Shown piece by piece: positions 1-7,578 of a stretch of DNA of 11,124 bases. The DNA comes from Isotricha intestinalis (lineage: Eukaryota > Ciliophora > Litostomatea > Vestibuliferida > Isotrichidae). The notes below the pieces were generated by a model, which had not been told where the DNA came from, made no database searches, and saw nothing but the letters and a program-made list of their open reading frames with translations. The stretch covers positions 1 to 11,124 of the forward strand of contig JAJJLU010001054.1 in assembly GCA_023807065.1 (NCBI GenBank), read 5' to 3'. The position numbers and the translations under genes are program-made. Within the stretch, counting starts at the first letter, position 1. Each line of letters begins with the position of its first letter.

Positions 1-51
1 ATATCAGAACTTAAACATTCTAAACATCCTTCTTCACATTTAATACATATT
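1..51 (-). repeat. Partial direct copy of 2343-2393 at the contig edge
   Basis: Bases 1-51 are identical to 2343-2393 in the same orientation. Similarity fades within five bases after a mismatch at 52. On the minus strand the copy reads as part of a cysteine module (CIKCEEGCLECLSSD), residues 1061-1075 of the large membrane protein. Going upstream (to higher coordinates), the same frame meets TGA after seven further codons, with no start codon and no obvious splice acceptor. It is therefore not the beginning of a normal gene. It may be the edge of a paralogue or pseudogene fragment extending off the window, or a chimeric or repeat-induced join made during amplification or assembly. The copy itself is certain; its origin is not. 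Confidence 0.85.
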
Positions 52-205
52 ATTTCCCAAAAAATTCATTAATAAAACCGAACTTCAAAGGGAGATAGAA
101 ATGTTAATAATTAAATGAAAAAATAATTTAAAATATTTTTAAAAAGGAAAAAAATAAATATATAATAACTATATAACTAAAACCAATCAATTAAATTTTA
201 AATTA

Positions 206-3200
206 TTAATTATTTACAACATTAGATGAATTATTATAAACAATTCTCCTTGTAGAATTAGTTATAAACATATTTCTTGCAGAACTTTTTGGAACTTCCT
301 TATAATTTTGATTATCAAAATTATCGTTATGAAAAATAAAGCTATTAGATAAATTTAAATATGAATTATTTTCCATATTCTTGTTACTTTCTTCATTTAT
401 TAAATCTCCTTCATTATTAGAAATATTAAAATCACTAATTTTATTAAATTTAATTGTATTTAATTCTTCAATATCTAATGAATCTCTTTTTATTAATTTT
501 TTATTTGAAACATTTTCAGTTTTAAATTTATAATCTGAATTTCCAAAACTTATTAACTTATTATTCATATTATTTATTGTATAATTTATTGAATTTTTTT
601 CTGAATTATCATTTAAGTCTTCATTAGAAATTTTATTAATATTATGTGTTTTATAATTTTTTTGAATTATTTCATCATAATTTCCTTCAAAATTATTATA
701 ATCTTTTCTACTTTTGATATTAAAACCCATATTCATTGAATTATTTAAATTATTATTTTCTAAAGTGTTTTCTATTTTTCTTGTATGAATGTTTTTATGA
801 GAATAAACTCTTTTAAAAGTTTTCTTTCTTTGATCACCTTCATTTTCATAATTATTCATATTTATTCTATTATTAATTTTCTTATAAGTTTTTATTTCAT
901 ATTTCCTATTATTATTATTATAATTATTTTTTATTTCAAATGTTTTATATTTCTTTAATTTTTTTTTATTAATTCCATTTGATAAATTTTCTTCATATTG
1001 AGTATTATTAATTTCATTATTATTACTTAATTCTATTTCATTTTTGTTTGATTCTTTTTCTTCACTATCTGAGCATTCTTCTATATATTTATTAATAGTT
1101 CTAATATTTTTTTTATTAATTGTAACAAAATTATGAGTATTAATAGTATTTTTATTATACATTTTATTTGATTTGTTTGTTTCTAAATTATAATTTGAAC
1201 TACTATCTTCTTCACTTGTTGTATTCTTACTTGTTTTCATTAAATTATTAATTAGATTTTTATTATTAATTTGAGTTTTTAAATTATTTTGAAGAAACTT
1301 TTGATTACTAGATAAAATAGAACTTGAATCTAAATTTGATTTTTTTAAAATATTATAATTACTTGTAATTCTTGAACTATAAATACCTCCATAATTTTCT
1401 TCTATAATAGTATTAGGCATAATTTGTGGTTTAATTTTCTTTTGATTATAAAATTCATTATTAAAATCAGGAATAGAAATATAATCAATAATAGAGAATA
1501 TAATAATCAATGTAGAAACAAAAATTTGATAAAAACATAAAAAGTTTAAAAATGAATAAGGTTTATAACCTATAATAACAAGAACTGAATTAAAAATACA
1601 AAGTACATGAACTAAAAGTAAATCAAAATAAATTAATTTTTTATAAGGTTTATGAATTCTATTATAATCATGAATTCTTATATTAAAAAATTTATTATTA
1701 GTCATTCTACAATAAAAAAATCTACTACATTTATAATCAAAAATAATTATTAATAATGAATATGAAAATTTAATACAACAATTTGAACTAATCCAATATT
1801 TATATTCTTCATCATATAAAGTATAAAAAAAATAAACAAAAATAAAAATATTTGAAATCTGAAATGAAAAAACAAGAATTAAAGCAAAAATACCAAAATA
1901 TATTTTTTCTCCTGTAATATATGAAAAAATATAAAGTAAAATAATTATAATTTTAAACATTATAGATAAAAAGGCAATTAAAGCTCCTAATAATACCATT
2001 TCATTATAAAAACATTTTTGGATTAATAAACCTAAACAACACAAAATAATAAATAAAGGAATAATATAATAATCAAAAGGATGTTGATAAGAATATTGAT
2101 AAAGTAAATTTATTCTTTGAAAAAAACTCTTATCTAAAAAACATAAATTATTAGGAGTTAAAGTATAAAAGGAATTACATTCAGTACAATTAAATTTATT
2201 TCCATAACATTTTTTACAATTATTTGAACAAGAATCACATATTAAATCTTTATTTAAAAATGTTCCAATTGGACATTCATTTAAACATTTATTATTCTTT
2301 ACATCCAAATAAAAATTTTTTAAGCATTTTGTACATTTATTTATATCAGAACTTAAACATTCTAAACATCCTTCTTCACATTTAATACATATTTTTTCTT
2401 CTTCATTTTGAAAATAATTTTCTGGACATTTTGATAAACAATTATTATTTAAAAAATATTTGTTTTCTATATCAATGCATTTTAAACATTTATTTTCATT
2501 TTCTTTTGAACATAATTCACAAGGGTAATTACATGAATATTTTATTTTTAAAATATTATTTTCTGAATTTTCTTTTTCTTCATTTAATATATTATATGTT
2601 GTTACATTTATTATTTCTGATTCTTTAATATCTGTTTTTTCAATTATATTTTTTATATTTTGTATTACAAATTTTATCTCTTCTTTTTGATTGTTTATTG
2701 CATTAAATATTTGAGAAATTTTTATAGTTTGATTTTTATTTTCTGAATTTTCAAGTATTTCACAATTAATATTTTCATTTAAATTTTGTATAGGAATAAT
2801 ATTACATTCAGTATCATTTATAAAAATTTCTTCTGGGAAATTTATTAAAATATAATCTCCATCTTCGAATATAATATATGGTTTAATTATGAAAGTGTAA
2901 TTACTTATATAATTCATTATTTCTTTTTCTGGATATATTTGAATGTTATTATATTGATGTGCCTTTTTTATATCTAACTTTAAATTGCCATTACTACTAC
3001 TTATTGGATAATTATCATAAGTATATAATGAAAAATTAAAATCAGATATTGATTTAACTGAATTAGGATTAATCAAATTATTAATAGTAATTGTAAGATT
3101 AGTTCCAATTGGAATAGCTTCCTCTAAATTTTTATCTTTATCTAATATAACTTTAATATTATTACAATTATTTTCTTTTTTAATTTCTTCAATTGTTAAA

Positions 3201-5569
3201 TTATAATTTAACTCATTATAGCCTTCACAAGTAATATTAATATATTTTTCATTTTCACTATCAATATGAATATCATTTGGAATTGAAATTATAATATAAT
3301 CCCCATCATAAATTAAACTATTAGTTATAAATTCAAAAATATAATTTGATAACTCTCCAGTTATCATTGAAGAAGAAGAAATTGAAATTTTATTAAAAAT
3401 TAGACTTTCAGAATTTGTAAAATTCAAACTATTACTATATTTTAATTCATCGATTAAATATTTTTTATTTTCAGTTTGATTTTCAGAATAAATAGCAATT
3501 TTAATTGATGTGATTGGTTTAAAAGATCTTGCATTAATAATATCTGAAATAGTAATAGATATATTACTTTTATCTTCAATATTATTGAGATTAAATAATA
3601 TAATATAATACCCATCATGTGTTTTATTAAAGGATTTGTCATAATTTAATATTTCATTTCCATTTATTTCAAAATATTGAATCTGTGTTATTTCGTTATT
3701 ATTATTACTTTCTGATATTTCTTTTGGTAAAATAATTATAATTACTCCTGATTCTTCAATTGGATCTTCATTTGTGAAATTAAATGTATAGAATGTATTT
3801 TCGTAATTTTTTTCTGAACCTCTTTCAATTGTTACATTTAAAATATTCCCACTTGTGAAATTAATGAATAAATTTTTTTCTTTTTTGGATATGTTATAAT
3901 CATCAAATGTTTTAACGTAAAATTTAATTGATGTTGTATTGTAAACTTTATTAAAGTTTAATATATTATCTATGTAAAAATCTAATTTTGAATTTTGGCC
4001 AATGTCGTTTTGAAATATATTTGAAACTATAATTTTTTGATTTTCTTCAACTGTACATGTAATATTTGAAAAAATTGTTTGTAAATTTTTTTCTGAACAT
4101 AATGCTTCATTTCTTTTATATGCATTCAATTCATTTGGTAAAATAATTTCTAAATAACTATCTTTAAATATAATATCTTCTGTAATAAAAGAAATATGTA
4201 AATTAACATTTTTATTTATTTGATAATTATCTAAAGTAATATTTATTTGATTTAAATTTTTTGGATTTGCCTTAATATTATATTCTTTTTTTAATGTATA
4301 CATTAAATATTCTTTAGTACTTGAATCATATATTTTAACTTTAAAAGTTGAAGTTGGCCTTGACGTTGGAGGAGTTTTTAAATTATTTATTGAAAAAATA
4401 TGTGTTTCTCCTACATTATTACTATCTATAAAATCTTTTAAAAAAAATTTTTGGTTTTCTATTGAATATTTATATTTGCTATTAATTTGATTAATTATAG
4501 AAATATTTTTAATTATATTTTTATCCAATATAATCTCTTTTGGAAATTCAATTTCTAAGACAGAGTCTTTATTTTTAAAATTTGCAGTTTGTAAATTTAT
4601 TATAAATGAACTCTCTGTATTAATATTTGAATTGTCAAACCAAGCTTCAAATTTTGTAATATTATTTGGTACAGTACATTTAACTTCTAATTCTTTACTT
4701 TGCATATATAATAAGTGATTAGAATCATGATAAAATATACTAAATCCATCAATTGGTCTTAAAGAAGGAGGATTTTTAATATTTGTTATTGAAAAAGATA
4801 AAGATTTTTCATTTATATAAGTACCATTTTCATAAGCAGATAAAATTGAAATTTGAGTCAAAAAAATTTCACCTATTTTAGTATTAGGATTCATTCCTTT
4901 AACATTTAAAATTTTAATGTTTTCCATTTCTGAACCTAGTTCAAAAAAAGACATATCTTTTTCTGAATTATAATATGGAAAATTAATGGCGAGAAATGAA
5001 TCACTTGCAATATTTTCAATATTATCTAAACTAAAAGTATAAGTAGTTATTTCTCCACAATTTTCACTTTCTGTTTCTATATTAAAATCATTAATCATAA
5101 TTAAATTAAAAGTAAAAAAAGATTTAGCTCTAACTTCTCCTTCTTTTACCAAATCAAACACTATAGTATATACTCTATTTGGATTTTGTATTTTAGAAAT
5201 TTTAAAAGTAAATAAGTAAATTTCAGTTGAAATTAAATCACTAAACTCAGGTGTAATATTTAAATAATTATCTGTATATGAAAATAGGAGTGTTTCCGCT
5301 TCTGTATTATTACAATCTGCGATAATTGTATAATTTTGAGTCTCATCAAATTTAAAAGGAGTTTCTTCCATTTTCACTAAAAATCCGCCAGCTATAACTT
5401 CATATAATGAAAATATATTTATTGAAAGTGTGGATTGTTCATTAATTTCTTTTGGGTTAAAAGTGACTTCAAATAATTTTAAAGTATTAGATTGATCATC
5501 TGCTCTCATTTGAAAAAGGAATAAAAGGATTATAAACAGTTTTTCTCTTTCAAAAAAAATTGAAGACAT
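206..5569 (-). CDS. Large multi-pass surface protein with repeat ectodomain, Cys-rich modules and Asn-rich tail
   Basis: This 1787-residue protein is probably a cell-surface receptor or adhesion molecule; the ligand and exact family are not recognised. Residues 1-24 form a signal peptide (hydrophobic core FIILLFLF). Residues 31-995 hold about seven divergent repeats rich in Asn-X-Ser/Thr sequons. Residues 1013-1143 are cysteine modules of the furin/VSP/growth-factor-receptor type. Residues 1167-1365 contain five to seven hydrophobic segments. Residues 1370-1787 are a polar, Asn/Lys-rich tail expected in the cytoplasm. The start at 5569 is preceded by an A-rich context (AAAAATG) and immediately precedes the signal peptide. 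The gene is uninterrupted for 5.4 kb and ends in TAA. Multi-pass proteins with furin-like repeats are common in ciliates, usually annotated only as putative transmembrane proteins. An adhesion-GPCR-like or channel role is possible but not demonstrated. Confidence 0.9.
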   Translation of the reverse strand: MSSIFFEREKLFIILLFLFQMRADDQSNTLKLFEVTFNPKEINEQSTLSINIFSLYEVIAGGFLVKMEETPFKFDETQNYTIIADCNNTEAETLLFSYTDNYLNITPEFSDLISTEIYLFTFKISKIQNPNRVYTIVFDLVKEGEVRAKSFFTFNLIMINDFNIETESENCGEITTYTFSLDNIENIASDSFLAINFPYYNSEKDMSFFELGSEMENIKILNVKGMNPNTKIGEIFLTQISILSAYENGTYINEKSLSFSITNIKNPPSLRPIDGFSIFYHDSNHLLYMQSKELEVKCTVPNNITKFEAWFDNSNINTESSFIINLQTANFKNKDSVLEIEFPKEIILDKNIIKNISIINQINSKYKYSIENQKFFLKDFIDSNNVGETHIFSINNLKTPPTSRPTSTFKVKIYDSSTKEYLMYTLKKEYNIKANPKNLNQINITLDNYQINKNVNLHISFITEDIIFKDSYLEIILPNELNAYKRNEALCSEKNLQTIFSNITCTVEENQKIIVSNIFQNDIGQNSKLDFYIDNILNFNKVYNTTSIKFYVKTFDDYNISKKEKNLFINFTSGNILNVTIERGSEKNYENTFYTFNFTNEDPIEESGVIIIILPKEISESNNNNEITQIQYFEINGNEILNYDKSFNKTHDGYYIILFNLNNIEDKSNISITISDIINARSFKPITSIKIAIYSENQTENKKYLIDELKYSNSLNFTNSESLIFNKISISSSSMITGELSNYIFEFITNSLIYDGDYIIISIPNDIHIDSENEKYINITCEGYNELNYNLTIEEIKKENNCNNIKVILDKDKNLEEAIPIGTNLTITINNLINPNSVKSISDFNFSLYTYDNYPISSSNGNLKLDIKKAHQYNNIQIYPEKEIMNYISNYTFIIKPYIIFEDGDYILINFPEEIFINDTECNIIPIQNLNENINCEILENSENKNQTIKISQIFNAINNQKEEIKFVIQNIKNIIEKTDIKESEIINVTTYNILNEEKENSENNILKIKYSCNYPCELCSKENENKCLKCIDIENKYFLNNNCLSKCPENYFQNEEEKICIKCEEGCLECLSSDINKCTKCLKNFYLDVKNNKCLNECPIGTFLNKDLICDSCSNNCKKCYGNKFNCTECNSFYTLTPNNLCFLDKSFFQRINLLYQYSYQHPFDYYIIPLFIILCCLGLLIQKCFYNEMVLLGALIAFLSIMFKIIIILLYIFSYITGEKIYFGIFALILVFSFQISNIFIFVYFFYTLYDEEYKYWISSNCCIKFSYSLLIIIFDYKCSRFFYCRMTNNKFFNIRIHDYNRIHKPYKKLIYFDLLLVHVLCIFNSVLVIIGYKPYSFLNFLCFYQIFVSTLIIIFSIIDYISIPDFNNEFYNQKKIKPQIMPNTIIEENYGGIYSSRITSNYNILKKSNLDSSSILSSNQKFLQNNLKTQINNKNLINNLMKTSKNTTSEEDSSSNYNLETNKSNKMYNKNTINTHNFVTINKKNIRTINKYIEECSDSEEKESNKNEIELSNNNEINNTQYEENLSNGINKKKLKKYKTFEIKNNYNNNNRKYEIKTYKKINNRINMNNYENEGDQRKKTFKRVYSHKNIHTRKIENTLENNNLNNSMNMGFNIKSRKDYNNFEGNYDEIIQKNYKTHNINKISNEDLNDNSEKNSINYTINNMNNKLISFGNSDYKFKTENVSNKKLIKRDSLDIEELNTIKFNKISDFNISNNEGDLINEESNKNMENNSYLNLSNSFIFHNDNFDNQNYKEVPKSSARNMFITNSTRRIVYNNSSNVVNN
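209..1462 (-). other. Asn/Lys-rich low-complexity cytoplasmic tail (residues 1370-1787)
   Basis: About 418 residues after the last membrane segment are dominated by Asn, Lys, Ser, Glu and Ile, with runs of Asn and no hydrophobic segment. Acidic serine clusters such as EECSDSEEKES resemble casein-kinase-2 type phosphorylation sites, and there are scattered basic clusters such as KKLKKYKTF. The tail is predicted to be disordered. Part of the Asn bias reflects the AT-rich genome, in which AAT codons dominate. Confidence 0.7.
1475..2071 (-). other. Multi-pass transmembrane region (residues 1167-1365)
   Basis: Hydrophobic stretches are seen near residues 1167-1184, 1191-1217 (long, possibly two helices), 1224-1250, 1266-1277 (short and weak), 1313-1333 and 1340-1365. 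This gives five to seven passes. Between the fourth and fifth lies a basic and aromatic stretch (FFNIRIHDYNRIHKPYKK), which by the positive-inside rule is probably cytoplasmic. No pore signature or class-specific GPCR motif was recognised, so the count and class remain open. Confidence 0.75.
2141..2533 (-). other. Furin/VSP-like cysteine-rich modules (residues 1013-1143)
   Basis: Cysteines recur as CxxC pairs in three similar modules. Each combines closely spaced pairs (such as CIKCEEGCLEC or CDSCSNNCKKC), a CxxC about five to seven residues later (CTKC, CTEC), a short loop with aromatic residues, and a closing cysteine. In the first two modules a second Cys-Pro follows (CLSKCP, CLNECP). This is the extracellular disulfide-bonded pattern of furin-like and growth-factor-receptor repeats, and of variant surface proteins in protists. 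It sits directly before the first membrane segment, where it may act as a rigid stalk. The copy at 1-51 comes from the middle module. Confidence 0.85.
2585..5479 (-). repeat. Seven divergent ectodomain repeats within the large surface protein
   Basis: Residues 31-995 contain units of about 120-150 residues, recognisable by two anchors. The first is a hydrophobic strand ending in a Pro/acid motif: LEIEFPKEI (338-346), LEIILPNEL (473-481), IIIILPKEI (610-618), IIISIPNDI (759-767) and ILINFPEEI (907-915). The second is a strand such as ITNIKNPPSLRPIDGF (261-276), INNLKTPPTSRPTSTF (394-409), ISDIINARSFKPITSI (674-689) or INNLINPNSVKSISDF (829-844). Unit 1 (31-158) keeps only the second anchor (ISKIQNP), and unit 7 has a weakened second anchor. 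The alternating strand pattern suggests a beta-sandwich, perhaps Ig- or cadherin-like. That fold is inferred, not recognised. Confidence 0.75.
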
Positions 5570-6497
5570 TTTTAATTTAAATTTTTAATTAATTCATTAA
5601 ATATTAACAATTCAAACAATTATTTTTTTTTAAAATCAATTTAAATTTAAAATAAAGATAAATTTTTATATCTTTTATTCAAATAAATAAAGAAGCAAGT
5701 GTAAAACTTTTAATTAATTTTATCATAGCATATTATTTTATAATATAAGAAAAATAAATCCTTTAGAAATTTTAAACTTTACTTTAATAATTAATATTAT
5801 CCTTATTTTTTATTTATCATTTTAATCATTAATCACCTAGAATTTTGTTATTTTTTGGTTTGAATACAAATTCTTCTAAACTAATTTTATTAAATTTTCA
5901 TCATTTTATAAACTCCCTTTGACATAATCTTCAATTTTTTTATTATCTATAAAATTTTCAACTTAAAAGATTATTTTAAAGTATGATTTCTATGTTCATA
6001 ATTATAATTTAAATATTGAGATTAAATGAATTGTATTAATGTTATTTCAAAAATATAAATTAATGATTTTAGTTAAATTTTGAGACTAAATGCAAAATTG
6101 AATAATAATAAATAGTAAAAATTCTTTTTTTAACATATATATATTTTGGTTGAAGAATATTGTTAATCAAATTAATTCTTTTTTGAATCATTTATTTATT
6201 TAATCTTTATATTAACCTTAATTAATTTAAATAATATTTATTAATGTAATTAATGTTTTTTGAATTTTAGTTAAAATAAACATATATGATTTTTTAGTTT
6301 ATTGAAAAAAAGTGTTAAATAAAAAAGGTATAATTATAAATTTAAAAAATTATCTAAAATAAAAATAATGAATGATTAAATTCAAATTTTATTAAGAAAA
6401 AAGCAAATTTAAAATAAATAACCTTTTTCATAAAAAATATCTGTTTAAAATAAAAAAAGAAAAAAAATAATAAAATAAAACATTAAAATACATATAT
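5570..6497. other. AT-rich spacer between the two minus-strand genes
   Basis: These 928 bases should hold the promoter of the large surface-protein gene (next to 5569) and the 3' end of the small zinc-ribbon gene. They are extremely AT-rich, with stops in every frame and A- and T-tracts throughout. Two short imperfect direct repeats with the core TTGAGAYTAAATG lie near 6017 and 6082. No tRNA, other RNA gene or convincing small gene was seen. The A-rich leader just before the start (AAATTAAAAATG on the coding strand) is the only plausible start-site signal. Confidence 0.6.
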
Positions 6498-6854
6498 TTA
6501 CTTATAATCATCAGAAGAAGTTTTTTGTTGTTGTTTTCTTTTTCTATATTGTACTTTAACAGCATCAACCATATCCATGAAAAAATCATCGTCTTCAACA
6601 TCTAAAATTTGTTGAACAGTAGATAAAACAAAAGAAATTTTTTGAAAATTTGCTGGTTGAAAATCATGATGTTCACATCTAAATAACCAATCAATAACTG
6701 GACCAATTTCATCACATTTTCTACATCTAATTTGACCTAAATCATTTATTGTTGTTTTTCCTAAACATTTATAATGTTTCCAATATAATGGGGTGTTTCC
6801 ATTTGGACAATTCAAAACTGGACAATATGATACAAAATCAAATTCTTTTGGCAT
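6498..6854 (-). CDS. Small zinc-ribbon-like protein, 118 residues
   Basis: A short soluble protein with no signal peptide or membrane segment. Its potential metal ligands are ordered C11-x4-C16, H27-x2-C30, C44-x2-C47 and C60-x-H62-H63, enough for two zinc sites. CRKC at 44-47 is a typical zinc knuckle. An aromatic WLFRCEHHDF segment (56-65) precedes a helical stretch (68-101), and the protein ends in a basic, Gln/Lys-rich tail. From memory, small proteins with this Cys/His spacing and a W-x-F-x-C-x-H block occur in several ciliates without assigned function; that likeness needs a search. It could act in nucleic-acid or protein binding, which is inference only. The start at 6854 is the only good one and has an A-rich context (CTAAAAATG); the stop is TAA. 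It lies 928 bases upstream of the large gene on the same strand, too far for shared transcription to be assumed. Confidence 0.82.
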   Translation of the reverse strand: MPKEFDFVSYCPVLNCPNGNTPLYWKHYKCLGKTTINDLGQIRCRKCDEIGPVIDWLFRCEHHDFQPANFQKISFVLSTVQQILDVEDDDFFMDMVDAVKVQYRKRKQQQKTSSDDYK

Positions 6855-7578
6855 TTTTAGTTTTTTTTCTTTATTGATATTTTTATCTTTTATTTTTTTT
6901 TGCCTAAAATACTTTTTAATTTAGACTTTTATTAATGTTATATCTATTAAGTTAGATTTACAGAAAAGTAGGGATTTTTTTAGTTGGATTAATTTATTAA
7001 TTTTTATATATTTAGGAAATTAAAAAAAAAAAACATAATTTTTATTGCAGCAATATTATGCCAAAATGATTTTTAATGATGAATGCTAAAAAAATGATTT
7101 TAACAATTCAAATAATTTTACTATTTATATGAATTAAATTAAATACAATTTATAATATTAATAATAGTGATATTGAAATAAACTCAAACAAAAAATTGAA
7201 ATTGATATTACTAATTTGACAATATTATAAAAATATTTTTGACTCAAAATTATAATGAGAATAATGAAATGAAGAATGTTTAATTTTCAATAATATAAGA
7301 AATTGATTTATTTCATTGATAATTTTTCTTTGTTTTATATCATTTTTTAGTTAAAAAATTAATATTAAATTATTTAAAGTCTATTAAATCAAAAAAAAAA
7401 TTTATTAAAAATTTATAAAAAATTAAAAAAGTCTACTAAAAGATAATTAAACATTAAAAAAATCTATTTTAAATGCCTTTGAAAAAATCTCTAAAAAGGA
7501 ATAACTAAGTCAAAGACTATATTTATTGGCAAATATATAAAACCTTTAAAATTAAAAGATAAAACTCAAATTAAAAAG
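6855..7578. other. Divergent intergenic region, probable promoters for both flanking genes
   Basis: The small zinc-ribbon gene leaves this 724-base spacer to the left and the first helical-protein gene leaves it to the right, so both promoters must lie here. The sequence is almost entirely A and T, with long A- and T-tracts. Slightly less AT-rich patches lie near 7045-7065 and 7500-7535. No open frame of useful length, tRNA or repeat array is visible. A shared bidirectional promoter or a replication origin would fit the position, but no specific motif supports either. Confidence 0.55.

Noticed and set aside
2431..2628. 65-codon plus-strand open frame over the cysteine-module region
   Set aside because: It is antisense to the large gene and made of Leu/Tyr/Phe/Ile from reversed AT-rich codons; no independent support.
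3454..3642. 62-codon minus-strand frame inside the ectodomain
   Set aside because: It lies in another frame of the same strand within a clearly coding region and has hydrophobic low-complexity content only.
5838..5880. Possible tRNA T-arm around GGTTTGAATAC
   Set aside because: No matching acceptor, D-arm or anticodon arm can be folded around it; the resemblance is a short chance match in AT-rich DNA.
5840..6000. Protein-like minus-strand reading (with KIEDYVKGSL) interrupted by TAA and TAG, as if those stops meant Gln
   Set aside because: The main genes use TAA as stop and need no reassignment. The open piece is only about 18 codons and the flanks are full of stops. A decayed gene fragment cannot be excluded but is not supported.
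6011..6108. Two imperfect direct repeats with TTGAGAYTAAATG
   Set aside because: They are short, degenerate and low complexity; expected by chance in a spacer this AT-rich.
7020..7060. TTTATTGCAG considered as an intron 3' end
   Set aside because: No upstream exon or open frame exists to join, and the following gene starts cleanly more than 500 bases later.
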